The notes beneath the pieces are model-generated. The model made no database searches, was not told the DNA's origin, and saw only the letters and a list, made by a program, of their open reading frames with translations. DNA of 64,000 bases, taken from assembly GCA_947044405.1 (NCBI GenBank), contig CAMRHE010000170.1:1-64000 (forward strand), written 5' to 3'. This stretch comes from Leptodactylus fallax. Taxonomy: Eukaryota; Chordata; Amphibia; Anura; Leptodactylidae. This document shows, in pieces, positions 36,331 to 48,839 of the stretch (positions are counted from its first letter, which is position 1; every line of letters starts with the position of its first letter). The position numbers and the translations under genes are program-made.

Positions 36331-37354
36331 TGTGTAAATTCTAGGGCTAAATGACAAAATGGGCTAAATAGTGACAGAAATTGAAAAGTGTAAATTTGAC
36401 CTCCATTGTGTTTTTAATTGCTGTGAAATGCTGAAAGGGTTAAGAAACTTTCTAAATGCTGTTTTGGATTCTTTCAGGAGTGCAGTTTTGAGAATGAGGG
36501 GATTTATGGGGGTTTCTATTAGAGAGGCTTTTCAAGGCCCCTTCAGAACTGAACTGGTCCCTTGAAAAATGTGTTTTGGAAATATTCTTGAAAACTTTGA
36601 AAATTACTGCTTGACTTGTAAGTCTTATATCATCTGAAAAAAACGAAAGGGTGATTAAAATTTGATGCTACGTAAAGCAGAGACATGGTAAATTATATTT
36701 ATTAAGAAATTTGGGTAGTATGACTTTCTATATGAAAGGCATGCAATTTCAAAGTTTGAAAACTGCATTTTTTCATAATCAAAGGCAAAACATATCAACC
36801 AAAATTTACCACTGACATGAAGTACAATGTGTCACGAAAAAACAAATCTCAGAATCAATTTGATAAGTTAAAGTGTCTCAAAGTTATTACCACAAAGTTT
36901 GAAAAACTACACAGATTTGAAAAATGAGGCTTGGTCCTTAACGCACTTTTGGGCTGTGTCCTTAAAGGGTTAAATCTGTATTTAATTTGGTATAAGCAAT
37001 CGTCGATAAATGCAGGTTTACCTATATTACTGGCCTGCGTTATACAGACCATGAAGTCCACGCATTTGTTTAACACACATGTTGTGACTATGGAGCGTGT
37101 GTGTATGTTTTCCAGTATATGCCATAATTTTTCTAAATTCTAACACACGCACATATCCTACAATGGTTCTTGCTACATAGGCCTGCTAGCCAGTGCGACA
37201 ACGCTTATAATGCACGTTCTCGTGTATAAGTGCCACTGGCCTTACGTTTTACTATGTGCAGGCGCACTCTCACGGATTTGTGTCATTGGACATATGTTCT
37301 AGTACAGGCGCATACTGTGCATCAACTCATCCAACTGAGAGATCTCTTCTTGAG

Positions 37355-38215
37355 AAGGAATATTTTGTGGTTTCTACGATACAGGGTCGGGAATTGGCAT
37401 CAATATACTTTATACATATTGTGTTCATATGACTAATACATACTAGCACTCTGTAGCATATTTATTGCGATCTTGCGCTTGCACATATTTTATATTTCCC
37501 TCTGGCCAGTATTGCTCCTATGGTTCGTGTAATTGACGACACATGTGCATTATACTAGATCTAGACGCCACCAGAAGTTGGTGAACACCTGCACGAGGGT
37601 AAAGACGCCACCATTATCATTACTATTTTGCTACATAAAGGTCAGTATTTTCTTGGCTTATCTATACCCCTGATGAAGCCAGTGAGGGGCGATACGCATG
37701 GGCTTAGACCTTCCTTACTTGGGACTACATGTGAATGGCAATTGCCTTTTCTACTTATGTACACCTTGTTGCCATCTTAAGCGCTGACTCTCGGATCATA
37801 GTTATTTCACAGTTGTATACTTGGTGGGGAGGCCTCATAACATTTTCTTCATTGTCCAAGAATATTTGGTTATGTGCACTATATATTACAGTGATTGACT
37901 GTTTTCTATTTACGTTAATTTTTTTTTTTAGGTGGCTATTCACTTTTTGCACTTTATATTACCCACAGTTGTGTAGTGTAGGGATAGTTTTGGGAGTCTA
38001 TACAATCTAGTAGGTATGTTTTAACTTCTCATGGTGCACATTAACTTGATACACATGACATATCATATATCCCAATTGGAAAGTATTCTCTGTTTAAGTG
38101 TTAACATTTTTTTTGCCAACTAAATTTATACATTTTATAACTTTGGGTTGATCATTTTCTACATATAGGTTTGCCCTTTTTTCTTGTTGCTTGCATGTAC
38201 TGGTTTAAATAAAAT
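37355..38215 (+). repeat. interspersed repeat R, copy 1 (unoccupied)
   Basis: This is the plus-orientation copy of the repeat whose second copy is broken up between 21426 and 30185. It contains CCCCTGATGAAGCCAGTGAG near 37670 and ends with CTGGTTTAAATAAAATTTTT, a polyadenylation-like 3' end that hints at a retrotransposon. It serves as an internal empty-site control for two insertions. Confidence 0.75.
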
Positions 38216-39021
38216 TTTTCAAATAGGGAGGGAAGGGGGATTATCTCATCAAGATAACTCCTTTTAATCTCATAGCCATGACTGAGAAAGTGTGCAGACT
38301 GGTAGTATATGCTGGTTTTAGTTATAACCTGTGTTTAATTACTGTCTCCCCAAAACTCCCTTATGTTAACCTTTGTTTTCCAGTCACATTTCCCCCACTG
38401 ATACACTGTGTCATATTAACAATATTCTCTTTACCTTGAAGTCCATCCTTTCCGTTTCCATCATAGAAATATAAACATTATTAACATATATAGTGGTTAC
38501 AGTAAATGGAAAAAAAGGACTCATGGATTCATATCTTTATTTCTCCCACTGGAACTGTATATTTCCCTTGACTTGTGAGCTTAAACTGAATCGGTGGGAG
38601 TTACTTTCCCTTGGTTGTATGTTAAATAATAATGTTAAAATATTTAACAACAGTTTCAAAAAAAAAATTTAAATAAATAACTAATATATGATACTCTAGA
38701 ATTTATAAGTTTTACAGCTGGTGTCGTCACACAGTGCTGGTGGACACATGCACTATGCATACATTTATCGCTAATTATGAGCTGCACCTGTACCTGACAT
38801 TGCTTCACAGAAAAGTACAGGTACGACTCAACAATTTGTGGTAACAGCATGCAGTTGGGGGAACTGTGTGGCATCACAGTTATTTGGCTAGTCAACCTCA
38901 TTAGTATGTTAGTATATGAGTGCCCAGCTTAGAGGGAACAAATGTGGCCACTGAGCCTATTTTCTTTAAAAGTATGCTATTAAAGTAAGGACTACTGTGT
39001 TTTGTCGTTATCAATACTTAC
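38216..39021. other. unannotated intronic sequence downstream of the MOB3 penultimate exon
   Basis: No bounded element recognised. It lies immediately downstream (on the minus strand) of the MOB3 exon donor site. Confidence 0.5.
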
Positions 39022-39224
39022 CAGTGGCTCAAGTTCCTTGGTGTCTATCAGATTAAATTCTGTTACAAAGTAGTAAAAATGCTTGTAGCAGGTATTTACA
39101 TGAGCTTCTGCTCCCATCTGTATTATTCTGTCAAAATGATGAATGTAAACATGAACAAATACTCGGAAAAGTCTGGACAATATTTTTTTCACAACTTGCA
39201 GAAAATTCTTTGGGAAAGGGGTAC
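39022..39224 (-). CDS. MOB3: MOB3 penultimate coding exon (MOB kinase activator 3)
   Basis: The exon is read on the minus strand from an acceptor (TTTTATTTTCAAG, ending 39225) to a consensus donor (CTG then GTAAGT at 39021). It encodes two bases of a split Gly codon and 67 residues: [18 protein letters not shown], then [36 protein letters not shown] and [12 protein letters not shown]. This is the C-terminal helical half of the MOB fold, including the two His residues of the family's zinc site region (VHVYIHH). MOB3 proteins are cytoplasmic adaptors of MST/NDR-type kinases. From memory of the paralogues, [12 protein letters not shown] and IDTKELEPL favour MOB3A, while MGAEAH and VTE favour MOB3B, so the paralogue is tentative. 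There are no stops or frameshifts, and the splice phase matches the terminal exon at 10071. The exon for residues before this Gly is outside the window. Confidence 0.95.
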
Positions 39225-41449
39225 CTTGAAAATAAAAATAAAAATAAATAAAAAATATGAAAATTTACACACAAAAAAAAATTAAAAATACAGATTCTGC
39301 AATCCTCAATCCAAAAAGTGTCCAGTATTGTCAAATCTTTACTTTAAACCAGTTGTCTAGTCTGAGAATGGACTTTTTTCTGGATTCCCATTAGCTAGGT
39401 CTGTGCTGCTTCAAGTTAGCATGATTCTGCTTTAACCCAGAAAATAAACTGATTTAAAGGACTGCCTCCCATGGTAGGTGACAGCAACAGAAAAACAAGC
39501 AGATGCACTAGCCAGTGCATGTCTGCTTCACCGAAAGGCTGTAACTATTGTAACTGTTTGCATCACAGTATAGGCAGACTGGTTCTCTCAGATCATACTG
39601 AAGAGGATAAGAGGCTAAGAGACTATCTGCATTTCAAGGTGGAGGGGTCTGAAAACCACCGTGCAGTTGCAATGCTAGGCGAGTATATAGAGTTTACAGT
39701 CTTAAATGGTACCTGTATTTTCATCAAAAGATAAAATATCTAAAAGGATCTTGCTGAGCAGTGTGTTCTATGGCTGTATAACCCTTCATACGGAGATGCC
39801 TTAGTGTTTCTGTTATAATAGTTAATATTTATGGCTGCAGCACATTTTCCATTTCTGTCTGAGGAAGGGACCCCTTGCCATCCATTACTACTACTACTTA
39901 TGGTTTCCTTACATGCATTCTGCAAGAACTAACTGTAAAATAGCAAATATATGTATATACTATAGGAGATCAGAAGATAAAATAAATCTGAGCACAATAA
40001 GAAAAGTTACTTGCGGTATATGACATTTCATTTCATCAGCATAACATAAGCCGCTAGTCAGAAGTACTCTCTCTCTCTGAGCTATGAGAAGCTCCAAAAT
40101 CCTCTCTGTGAAGAGTGTAGCATATAGGGAAAGACAGGGAAAGTTGTGTGTAGAAAAGGAGAGGCTGTGAAGAGAAACCTGCCACTCTCCCACCACTGTG
40201 TTCTTGTCTTGATGCTGCTGGTTTCTAAAGACAGAACTACACTAGTAACAGGGAGTGAACCGCAAATTAAAAGGGAGAAGCCTAGTGGCAAGAACTTTAC
40301 AGTTTTTTTTCAGGCAGAAAATAGCAACATTTTTATATAAAATGCATTACATATTGGTCACAAAAATCACATGCTCTATTAAATTAGACCAAGTTGCATG
40401 AAAAGTCAGTGACCATTTAAGCCTACTTAAACCCCTTTAAAAAAGCAAAAAAGACTAGATCTTTCTAATAGTAAAGCTAGTAGGTGGACAAGGCTGAATG
40501 TCTGCCTAATTGGACTGCTGCATAACTCCCTATGTGGCTCCCCTCCCCCATGCCTTCTGCCACTGATCTGCTCACTAGGATCTGGTGGATCTTGTACTGG
40601 ATGTTCTAATCTGTGGAGAAGGGTGAGCCAGCGCTGCCATCTTCAACATGAGGGGCTGTCCTCTGGGATTACTGCTTTGGTGAGCAGACACTACCATCTT
40701 TGCCACGTGGTATTGTTCATCCTGTACTTCAACCCTGCCTGGCACTCTGTGGACCAGCCCTGCTGCTGATCCTAAGTGTATCTGTTATATGTGTTCACAG
40801 TTCTAAGTGTTATAGACTTTGTCTTATGTGAGGCTGCTTTTGAGGTCTAGACTTCCATAGTTACTCTGTGGCCATAATCTCCTCTTCTTCATAGCACTTT
40901 GGTCTCTGCTGCTGGCCCCTAATCTTTCATTCTGGACTGCCCCCACGCTTTCCAGTACTACTCCCCCTGTATGGTACAAGACACTTTCCTGGTACTGAAA
41001 CTTCAGTTGCTGACTTCCTACCAGTTATTCCTGTACTATTGGCTTCACCTAATGGTCTCAAGTGGTACTGAGCTTGTTTGTTAGAAGGAGTATACCCTGT
41101 GTGGTCCAAACGCCAAGTACCCCATCACAGATGGTACCAAAAAGATGATGAATCTCTAGGGTAATCTGCATTCCAATCCCTGAAGCATATGAACTATAAT
41201 GCTCCCTCTAACTATAAAGCTCTAACTAAAATCCAAGCTAGTGAAGCTGAGAAGCTGGAGCAGATTTCTAGAGCTCAAGGCTTGCCCCCAGGAACAAATA
41301 GCATTCTCTTTGCATATGGAATAAAATTTTGCTCACCTACTTGCCACCATAAATACGAGTCAATCTATGCTGATTACTTAAGTAGATGAAAACAGGACTG
41401 AAACAAGACTTTGTTATTCTACGTCATAAAATGCACCACAGCAGATTTT
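39225..41449. other. unannotated intronic sequence
   Basis: No bounded element could be closed. 40270-40440 (CAGGCAGAAAATAGCAACAT and on to CCCCTTTAAAAAAGC) looks like part of a TTTAA-ended repeat. 40500-41160 is GC-richer and might be an old LTR. The frame 41189-41389 has no family resemblance that I recognise. Confidence 0.4.
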
Positions 41450-43200
41450 GCTGGATTAGATTTGGGGTGCCTTGTTGCATTTCAAGAGCTCCTAGAGTAC
41501 CAATACAATGGAAACCTCCAAAAGTGACCCAGTTTTAAAAACTGCACCCCTCACAGAACATATCAAGGGAGATAATGTGCAGTTTGACGCTACAGCTGTT
41601 TCACAGATTTTATTAACATTGGGATGTAAAAATGAAAAATTACTTTTTTTTTTTTCCAACAAACTGTCAATTTAGTCCCACATTTTTTATTTTCACAAGA
41701 GGCTAAAGAAGAAAAAGCTCCCCAAACTTTGTTACACAATTTCTCCTGAACACAGCAACACCCCAATATGTGGTTGTAATTGCTGTATGGGTACATGGTG
41801 GGGTTCAGAATGGAAATAGCGCTATGTGGCTTTTGGAGGGCAGATTTTGCTGGAATAGTTTTCAGGTGCCATGTGGCATTTGTAGAGCCCCTAAAGTGCT
41901 AGTACAATGAAAACCCCCAAAAAGTGAACCCATTTTAGAAACTACACCCCTCAAGGAATTTATCAAGAGGTATTATTTTGAGTCCAAGACTGCTTCCCAA
42001 AAATTAATGTACAAAGTGAAAATTTAAATTTTTAAAGAAATATGCCATTTCAGTGCCAAATACGTTGCGCCCAGTTTGTGTCATCGGAGACATGAACTCC
42101 TAAAACTATTAAGTTGACTATCCCAGGTAGAAAGAAGTTGTATATGTCGGTGTAAACTGCTGCTTGAGCACACAGCAGGGCTCAGAAGGGAAGGAGCGCT
42201 ATTTTGGAGCACAGTTTGGTTTTTGGACATCATGCCACTTTTGCAGAGCCCCTGAATTGTCAGTAATAAAGAACCCACAAACACATAACCCCACTTTGAA
42301 AAGTACACCCCTCAAGGAATTTATCAAGTTGGGTAGCGTGCATTTTTAACCCTTGAACGTTGCATTCATTTAATTTCCAGAAATGAATGTGCAGCTGATA
42401 ACGAAAAGTGAAAATTCCAATTTTTCCAGAGATTCGCCATTTCAGTGCCCGATATGTTGTACCCAACTTGTGTCAGCAGAGACACACACTCCAAAAACTG
42501 TTAAGCAGGTATCCCGGGCCCAAAAGCTTTTGGAGCATTTGTCTGTGATACAAGCCGGGCACAACATATTACACACTGAAATGATATATTCCTGGAGAAA
42601 TTGTCATTTTCACCTTTCACCATCAGCTGAGTATTCATTTCTGGAAAATTGATTAATGCAACACTTGAGGGTTAAACATGCTCAATGTACCTTGGGATAA
42701 ATTCCTTCAGGGGTGTAGTTTCCAAAATGGGGTCACGTGTCAGGGGATTCCACTTTACTGGCATTTCAGGGTTCTGCAAAAATGTAATGGCATACAAAAA
42801 TCAAAATAGCGCTCCTTCCTTTCTGTGCCTGGTTGTGTGCCCAAATATCATTATACCCACATATGACATTATGTACATTATCCTGCAGTGTCATACACGT
42901 GGGCATAAACTGCAGTTTGGGGACACAGCAGGGCACAGAAAGGAATGAGCGCTATGTGGCTTTTGGAGTGCAGATTTAGATGTTTGGTATCTGGACGCCA
43001 TGTCATGTTTGCAGAGCCTAAGGTTACCAGAAAAGTGGAATACCCTAAGGAATGCCCCATTGTGAAAAGTGCACCCCTCATAGAATTTATCAATGGTTGT
43101 AGTGAGCATTAGTATCCCAGACGTGAATGCACAGCAGATGGTGAACAGTGAATATGTAAGCTGTGCGAAGTACATTGGGAACACCCTACTATACCCCCAG
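41450..43200 (-). repeat. ~360-400-bp repeat array, mostly inverted relative to 34925-36330
   Basis: The marker CACCCCTCAAGGAATTTATC (and variants) occurs near 41545, 41945, 42306 and 43072, in reverse orientation relative to the piggyBac-internal array. The segment 42690-42740 (GGATAAATTCCTTCAGGGGT) is in the opposite orientation, so the array contains an internal inversion. Most units are more diverged than those in the piggyBac element. Confidence 0.7.
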
Positions 43201-44492
43201 TAACTCCTATGATTGGGGGGGGGGGGGGTCACTTCTGTTGTCTTTTACCTAGTAAACTCTAAAATTGGAGTGTCCCCTGATATACGCTCACACAGCTTAT
43301 ACACAATTCTGGTATTGCTTTTTTACCTTTTAATATTTTTTTTTCCATGCAGCGTACAGCATAAGTAACATGTTACCTTTATTCTGCGGGTCGGTACGAT
43401 TACGGCAATACCTAATTTAGGATAAGGCCCCACATTGCGGAAAAGCAGCTTTTTCTGTTGCAGATTTTGTTGCGGTTTTTTGAGCCTAATCCAGGAGTGG
43501 ATTGAGCAGAAGGTAGAATTAAATGAGCTTCCTTTAGATTTCCCATTCCTTTTGTAGCCATTGTTGGCTTTGGCTCAAAAAAAAAAAAAAAAAAAAAAAC
43601 AGCAAAATCTGCAACAAAAAAATGTTGCGTTTCTGCAACGTGGGGCCTTAGCCTTATACTGTTTTTCTATGCGTTACTAGTTTTGCAGAACAAAGAACTA
43701 TTAGGGGGAAGAAATCATTTTTGCATCGCCATCTTCATCTGAGATGTGTAGCAATTTTTTTTTTTTTTTCCAGTTGTTGACAGAGTTGGTTGAGCGCTTA
43801 TTTTTATGCGGGATGACCTGTGCTTTTCATTTGTACTGTTTTAGGGTACATATGACTTTTTGATCACTTTTTATAGCATTTATTAAAGGCGATGGTGGTG
43901 AAAAATAATTTCCTTGCTTTATTTATTTTCATACACTTCATTAAAAAGTAAAAAAAAAAAAAAAGTGATGTCCCACTAGGGTACCTGAACCAGCGATGCA
44001 CTGATCGCTGGTTCAGAACTATAGACTGCAATACAGAACTATAGACTGCAGTCTATAGAGGAAGTCATGCAGATGCATAGGCTGACTTCCAAAGGTCTTG
44101 GCAGGATCAACCAGGTACTCGGGGCTCCAGGCACCCTGGGGTCAATGGGGGAGGGGCAGCAACATGGCGGAATTCCTTGGATACTATGGTCAAGCTCAGC
44201 TAACACCCGCTCTCGATGCCACCCGCAGACGGGCGGAAGGTAATATCAGGGAATGTTTGTAACTGCAACAAACTTTCCCCGACACGACGGCTACATGATC
44301 GGGACATGAACCTATCAGGTCCTGATCATGTCTCCATTGACACCAGCAGCTATTATTGCTGTGTTCACGCAGTTCCTGACTCTTGGGGAGACCCGATCCC
44401 CAATTTAGCAGGGTCAGTTTATAAACGTCGGCTCTGCACAAAACCCAGCAAGAGCCGACGTTTATATACAGTGGACCGTCGTGAACCGGTTA
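43201..44492 (+). repeat. long TTAA-ended repeat with an inserted MITE
   Basis: A G-run at 43217-43229 precedes a segment related to the ~340-bp repeat seen at 62110-62290 and 48840-49410 (GAGCGCTTATTTTTATGCGG, GGTACATATGACTTTTTGAT). The right end is CGTGAACCGGTTAA at 44492. The stretch 44405-44470 holds an inverted pair (AAACGTCGGCTCT against AGAGCCGACGTTT). It is broken by the MITE at 43436-43647. Confidence 0.5.
43436..43647. mobile_element. Harbinger-like MITE
   Basis: Inverted termini GGCCCCACATTGCGG and GGCCCCACGTTGCAG (right, reverse complement) are flanked by TAA and TTA. A strong internal palindrome (GCAGATTTTGTTGC against GCAAAATCTGC) surrounds an A-run at 43578-43599. Non-coding. 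Confidence 0.65.
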
Positions 44493-45535
44493 ACCTAGCT
44501 AGGTTGACAGGCAAATTTTCCCTAGAGATGTTATCTGCAACGATTGTAACGTTACCTAAACCAGGCAAGGATTCTTCTCTTCCTTCTAACTACTGGCCCA
44601 TATCGTTATTAAATGTAGATGTCAAGTTATTTGCCAAGGTACTTGCAAACCAACTTCTCAACATCATGCCTACATTGATGGACCGTGAACAGGTGGGATT
44701 CACTAAAGGGAGACAGGCCCCAGATGGCACGAGACGTGTCATCGCACTGATTGCGGTGGCTCGGGTCCAGCGGATGCCTTTTCTGCTTCTGTCCTTGGAT
44801 GCGGAGAAGTCGTTCGATAAGGTACATTGGGGATACCTTTTTGAGGTTTTACATAAATTTGGTCTCTCGGGCCCCATAGCTACTGCAGTATCCGCACTCT
44901 AGTCCATCCGCACGAGTGCTGGCAAATGGGGTTCTGTTCTGTCCCACCCCTTCCCTATCACAAATGGCACAAGACAGGCGTGTTCTCTGTACCTCTTAAT
45001 ATTTTCTTTAATGATGGAGCCCTTAGCTGAAACAATTCGGTCACACTTAGGCCTTACTGGAGTCAAGCTGGGTCAGACTGACCATAGAATTAATTTATTT
45101 GCAGATGATGTGATCCTGTCCCTTTCTTTTTCTGATAGCACACTACATACTGTATCCCAGACGGTGTCAGATTTTGGAGAATTGTCATATTACAAAGTTA
45201 ACAAATCCAAATCCCAGATTTTGGGGATTGGCATGACACAAACTAATATACATCATATTGAAAGACTCATCACCCTATCAATGGTGCCCACAATCTAAAC
45301 CCTACCTGGGAATTTAGCTGATCTCAAATCCAAAAGATTTGGTTAAGGCCAACTTTCCAGGTCTGTTGGCTACCCTCCAGAAAGAGCTTGCTGTTCTAAC
45401 TAAATTTGAGCACAGCTGGATGGGGAGAATAGTATTTTATAAAATGTTGATTCTTCCTAGAATACTTTACTACTTAAGGAACTTTGGTGAACCCGATACC
45501 CACGTCTGTTTTTCAGGGTTTCCAAAAACAGATGG
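44493..45535 (+). pseudogene. L1 ORF2 reverse transcriptase fragment, plus strand
   Basis: Ordered L1 reverse transcriptase motifs appear: SATIVTLPKPGKDSSLP, NYWPISLLNVDVKLFAKV, EQVGFTKGRQ, LLLSLDAEKSFDKVHW (catalytic Asp), TNGTRQACSL, LFADDVILSLS (catalytic Asp pair) and HSWMGRIVFYKMLILPRILY. The Gly of the usual RQGCPLSP box is altered, and a TAG interrupts at about 44900. 5' and 3' parts are missing, and the fragment is cut off on the right where a second, opposed L1 begins. Confidence 0.85.
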
Positions 45536-45537
45536 CT

Positions 45538-47944
45538 TTTTTTTTTTTTTTAAATTAAGAATTTTATTGACATTTTTGTTACAATAAAAAAAAAACAAAT
45601 CAAACAAGTAATCAACAATAATGGGTATACAAGACGGTGGGAAGGTAAAGGGAGTGTCGGGGAGGACAGGAGAAACAAGAAATGCCAAAAAAGGAACAGG
45701 AAAGGAACATGGGGGGGGGAGGAGGGAAACAAAAGCTGTCGCAGCAGAGTCATATCATTAATTCAAAAACAAAGGTAAACAAAACCTAATGAAATGTAGG
45801 AAGGGGAGAAAATAGCGATGAAGGAAGGGGGGGGGGAGGAGAAATCAAGAGGGCACAGAAGGAAAGACAGACTGAAATTTAGTGGAATAATAGAGATGGT
45901 TCCACAGGAACCATGTTTGCTGGTGGGTGCTGTCATCATGTTTCAGCTCTGCGAGCAAATTCTCCATACTATGTATGCTTAGGATCTCCTGGAGCCAAGA
46001 CAGTAGATAAGGGGGAGTCGGGAATTTCCATACTCTAGGGATAACAGATATTGCCGCTACCAGAAGGAAACCTAAGAGCCTGCGGGTATGCTTCTGGAAC
46101 TTACGTGGGAAGATAGAGTGGAGCAAAGGGGCAGGGTCATCTTCCAAGGCAATGCCAGTGACCGTCTGAATAACACGACGGACACCCGACCAAAAGGGGC
46201 GTAGGAGTGTGCAACCCCACCAGACGTGCGCCATCGTGCTCCGCTTCTTATTACACCTCCATCAACTATCCAAAGTGGAGGGTGTGAGAAGGTGACTTGC
46301 ATAGTGCTAGAATCGTGATATATCATCCCCCGAGTTTTGTCATGTGGCTGGTCCAGGGCGGGTTTTGGAGCAGGCCGCAGCCCAGGTGTGAGTCCTGGGC
46401 TCATTACTGGCCCATATAGGCCTACAGAGCTGCACTTCAGGGCAGATCCTGGAAGTGAGAGGAGGTACTGTCCTGAGGTATTATCCTGTCTGGTTCCTGT
46501 GGCTGAGCAAGCCACAGGTATAGTGAGGCTTATTACTGTTTAGCTAGAAACTCAGACTAGCAGGAGTTTGTTTATTTTTGTGCTTGAAGGAAGGCTATAT
46601 TTAAATTTATGCCTGAAGTGAAGGTTTATTCATTTTGCTATTTTTTAATAAACCTGTTGCATCTGAGCTTTGTGTCCCTGTCTCTGTTTGGATCCGTAAC
46701 TTTGCTGCTACCAAGCTACCTCCCCCACAAGGGGTAAATCTCATGAAGGACAGAGGGGACTCTTTACCATCTAGAGAGGATCTTGTAGTTCATCTCCTGT
46801 TAATTTGCAAGATATGGAGAACTTATGACATGCCTGAAAAGCAGAGAACCACGCGTCTGGTGAGAACGAGAACCCCAATTCCCTTTCCGAACAACGTGTG
46901 AATGCTGGTAGACTGGCATGCTCATGAAGGATTGTGCCAACATAGATGAGAGAGCATGAGTTGGGGCACTAGGTGAGAGGCACAAATGTTCAAATGGCAA
47001 TAATGTCCTGTGGAGGTTGTGAGATGTCTTCAGTGCAACATAAAAATGAGAAAGCTGAGCATAATGCCAATGAGAGGCTATGGAGTCAGGGCGTGTAGCT
47101 CAGGACGTGGGAGAAGGGATTAAGTGGACATAACCCGATGGAAACTAAGGATGGGTTGACCCACAGAATAAAAGAGAAAAGAGGGTGAAGTCTGGGTTGT
47201 CTGAGAATGGGGTCACAGGGCCATCATTACAGAAGAGTCTCCGCACAGCACCATAGATTAGGCAAGACCCAAAAGTCTGGCGTGTGACATAGGGGAGTAC
47301 ATGAATCCTACTGTCTGACTATAGTCATTTATGCAGCCATGGGAGAGGGCTCAGCGCCTCCTCCAGGGCAACCCAGAGCTTAGAACACACAAAATGATGC
47401 CAGTCAAGTATACGAGTCGTGACTGCAGCCAGGAAGTAGCTAAATCAGTCTGGGACTTCCAAATCCCCACCAAGTTTAGGCCTAACTAGGGTACTCTTAG
47501 CAATTCGCGGGGGCTTTGCCGCTCAGATAAACCTGGTAAAGGCTTTCCAGACTGCGGTAAAGAAATGTTTAGGCAGGATTATGGGAACAGTTTGAAAGAG
47601 GTAGAGGAGGCAGGGGAGTACATTCATCTTCAGCAGGTTAATACGACCTAGCCAAGAGAAACCCTTCGTATCCCAACGAGCAAGTTCAGTCTGGAGAGTG
47701 CAAAATCGGAAGAAAATTTAACAAGTGTGTGTCAAATAGGTTATTAGGGAACTACACACCCAGGTACTTTATTGCTTTTGGGTATCATATGAAGGGGAAG
47801 TTGGATCAGAGATTACTGACTAAGGGCGCAGGTAACAAGACTGAGGGCAGTGCATTTGGACAGACTGATTTTATAGTTACTAAAGTAAGCATAGGTGCTA
47901 ATTGCATGGAGGAGGTTAGAGAGAGTCTTTCTTAAGTGGCTGGA
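45538..47944 (-). mobile_element. 5'-truncated L1 LINE, minus strand, with solo LTR inside
   Basis: A T-run at 45538-45552 plus AATAAA in reverse (TTTTATTGAC) marks the poly(A) end. Reading leftward from 47944, ORF2 C-terminal motifs appear: GFSWLGRINLLKMNVLP near 47640-47690, PRIAKSTLV near 47500, WRCNKKRSTMAHVWWGC near 46205-46255, and LLRPFWSGVRRVIQTVTG near 46150-46205. The open frame 46234-45845 covers the last 129 residues. A solo LTR at 46283-46729 splits it. It probably inserted next to or into the plus-strand L1 fragment; no clean target duplication was found. Confidence 0.8.
46283..46729 (+). mobile_element. solo LTR (TG...CA, 4-bp duplication)
   Basis: A 447-bp segment begins TGTGAGAAGG and ends CTCCCCCACA, with direct repeat AGGG on both sides (46279-46282, 46730-46733). 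It carries AATAAA at 46647-46652, followed within ~25 bases by GT-rich TTTGTGTCCCTGTCTCTG, as expected for the R/U5 part of a plus-oriented LTR. No internal retroviral or retrotransposon genes remain, so it is the product of LTR-LTR recombination. A 4-bp duplication fits some retroviruses, but the class cannot be settled from the LTR alone. Confidence 0.7.
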
Positions 47945-47947
47945 GAA

Positions 47948-48000
<53 letters not shown>

Positions 48001-48002
48001 AC
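47943..48002. repeat. poly(A)/(CA)n microsatellite
   Basis: An A-run of about 19 is followed by about 18 CA units. It sits at the 5' truncation point of the minus-strand L1. Confidence 0.95.
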
Positions 48003-48139
48003 ACACAAAACACGGTGGTACAATTGTAAACCTTCAAATGTTAAAAATAAATTTAATTTAATTAAAGGACGATGAAAATATGAAGCCAATATAAAAGACA
48101 GACATATGGCATATAATAGTGTCAAAAGCAGAACATTTC

Positions 48140-48310
48140 ACATTTTAAAAATTGGTATTTTTCTCCAAATTTCCTTTTATAAATAAAATACAAATATATT
48201 CATCAATGTTTACCACTAATATGAAGTACAATAGGTCACGAAAAAAAAAAAAACCTCTCAAAATCACTTGTGTAAGTTAAAGCGTCTCAAAGTTATTGCC
48301 ATACTAGCAG
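48140..48310 (+). repeat. piggyBac subterminal fragment
   Basis: The text TTTACCACTAATATGAAGTA, then AGGTCACGAAAAAAA and TTAAAGCGTCTCAAAGTTAT, parallels 36808-36892 near the right end of the piggyBac element. No terminal TTAA follows. Confidence 0.6.
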
Positions 48311-48839
48311 AAAGACCTGGCTTTGCATTTCATTTTTTGTTTGTGTAGTGGCCCCATAAGAATTGTCACTGGTCTATTTTGTATGTCGTGTGTGTGTGTA
48401 ATTTTAAATATGTTTCAATTTATAAGAATGCTGACATCCAGTATGGCAGTCCAGTATAGATACAGTCTATTAATGGCTGGGTTGTTTTGGAAACCTGGAG
48501 TAAAGCTATGTGCATGTGGAGACTAAGCGCCTGCAAGCTTCTATTGGCTGATAAGGGACATGTGATCGTGTGTATGGCAGTTGGAATATGAGTGAAAGAC
48601 TTGCAGGTTTCTATTAGCTTATGCAGGTAATTTTTTTGGGAATACTGTATCTCAGGAACGGTACATCCTAGAGAGCTGAGACCAAGTCTAAAACTTTCCT
48701 AGGCACCTGATGCACCCGTGTCAAATTTGGTGAAGATCGGTCCAGTCGTTTGGTCGCACATAAAAAGACAGACGGACAGACAATTTTTATAGATAAGAGA
48801 TAAAGTAACAAGTCAGTTATGAAAAACAAGGCTGTGTCT

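Larger units (their letters stand above)
33481..36973 (+). mobile_element. piggyBac-like transposon, decayed
   Basis: The left end reads GTAACCCCTTAACGACATTG (the target TTAA mutated to GTAA) and the right end GTGTCCTTAAAGGGTTAA at 36973. In inverted orientation the right end gives TTAACCCTTTAAGGACAC. The element contains a broken piggyBac transposase (33693-34791) and, downstream of it, a ~1.4-kb tandem repeat (34925-36330), an unusual cargo. The subterminal region 36330-36970 recurs in part at 48140-48310. Confidence 0.75.

Noticed and set aside
44216..44902. A 228-codon open frame that might be a host gene
   Set aside because: Its second half is L1 reverse transcriptase; its first half is an in-frame run through the end of a TTAA repeat. 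The junction at 44492 is an element boundary, not an exon.
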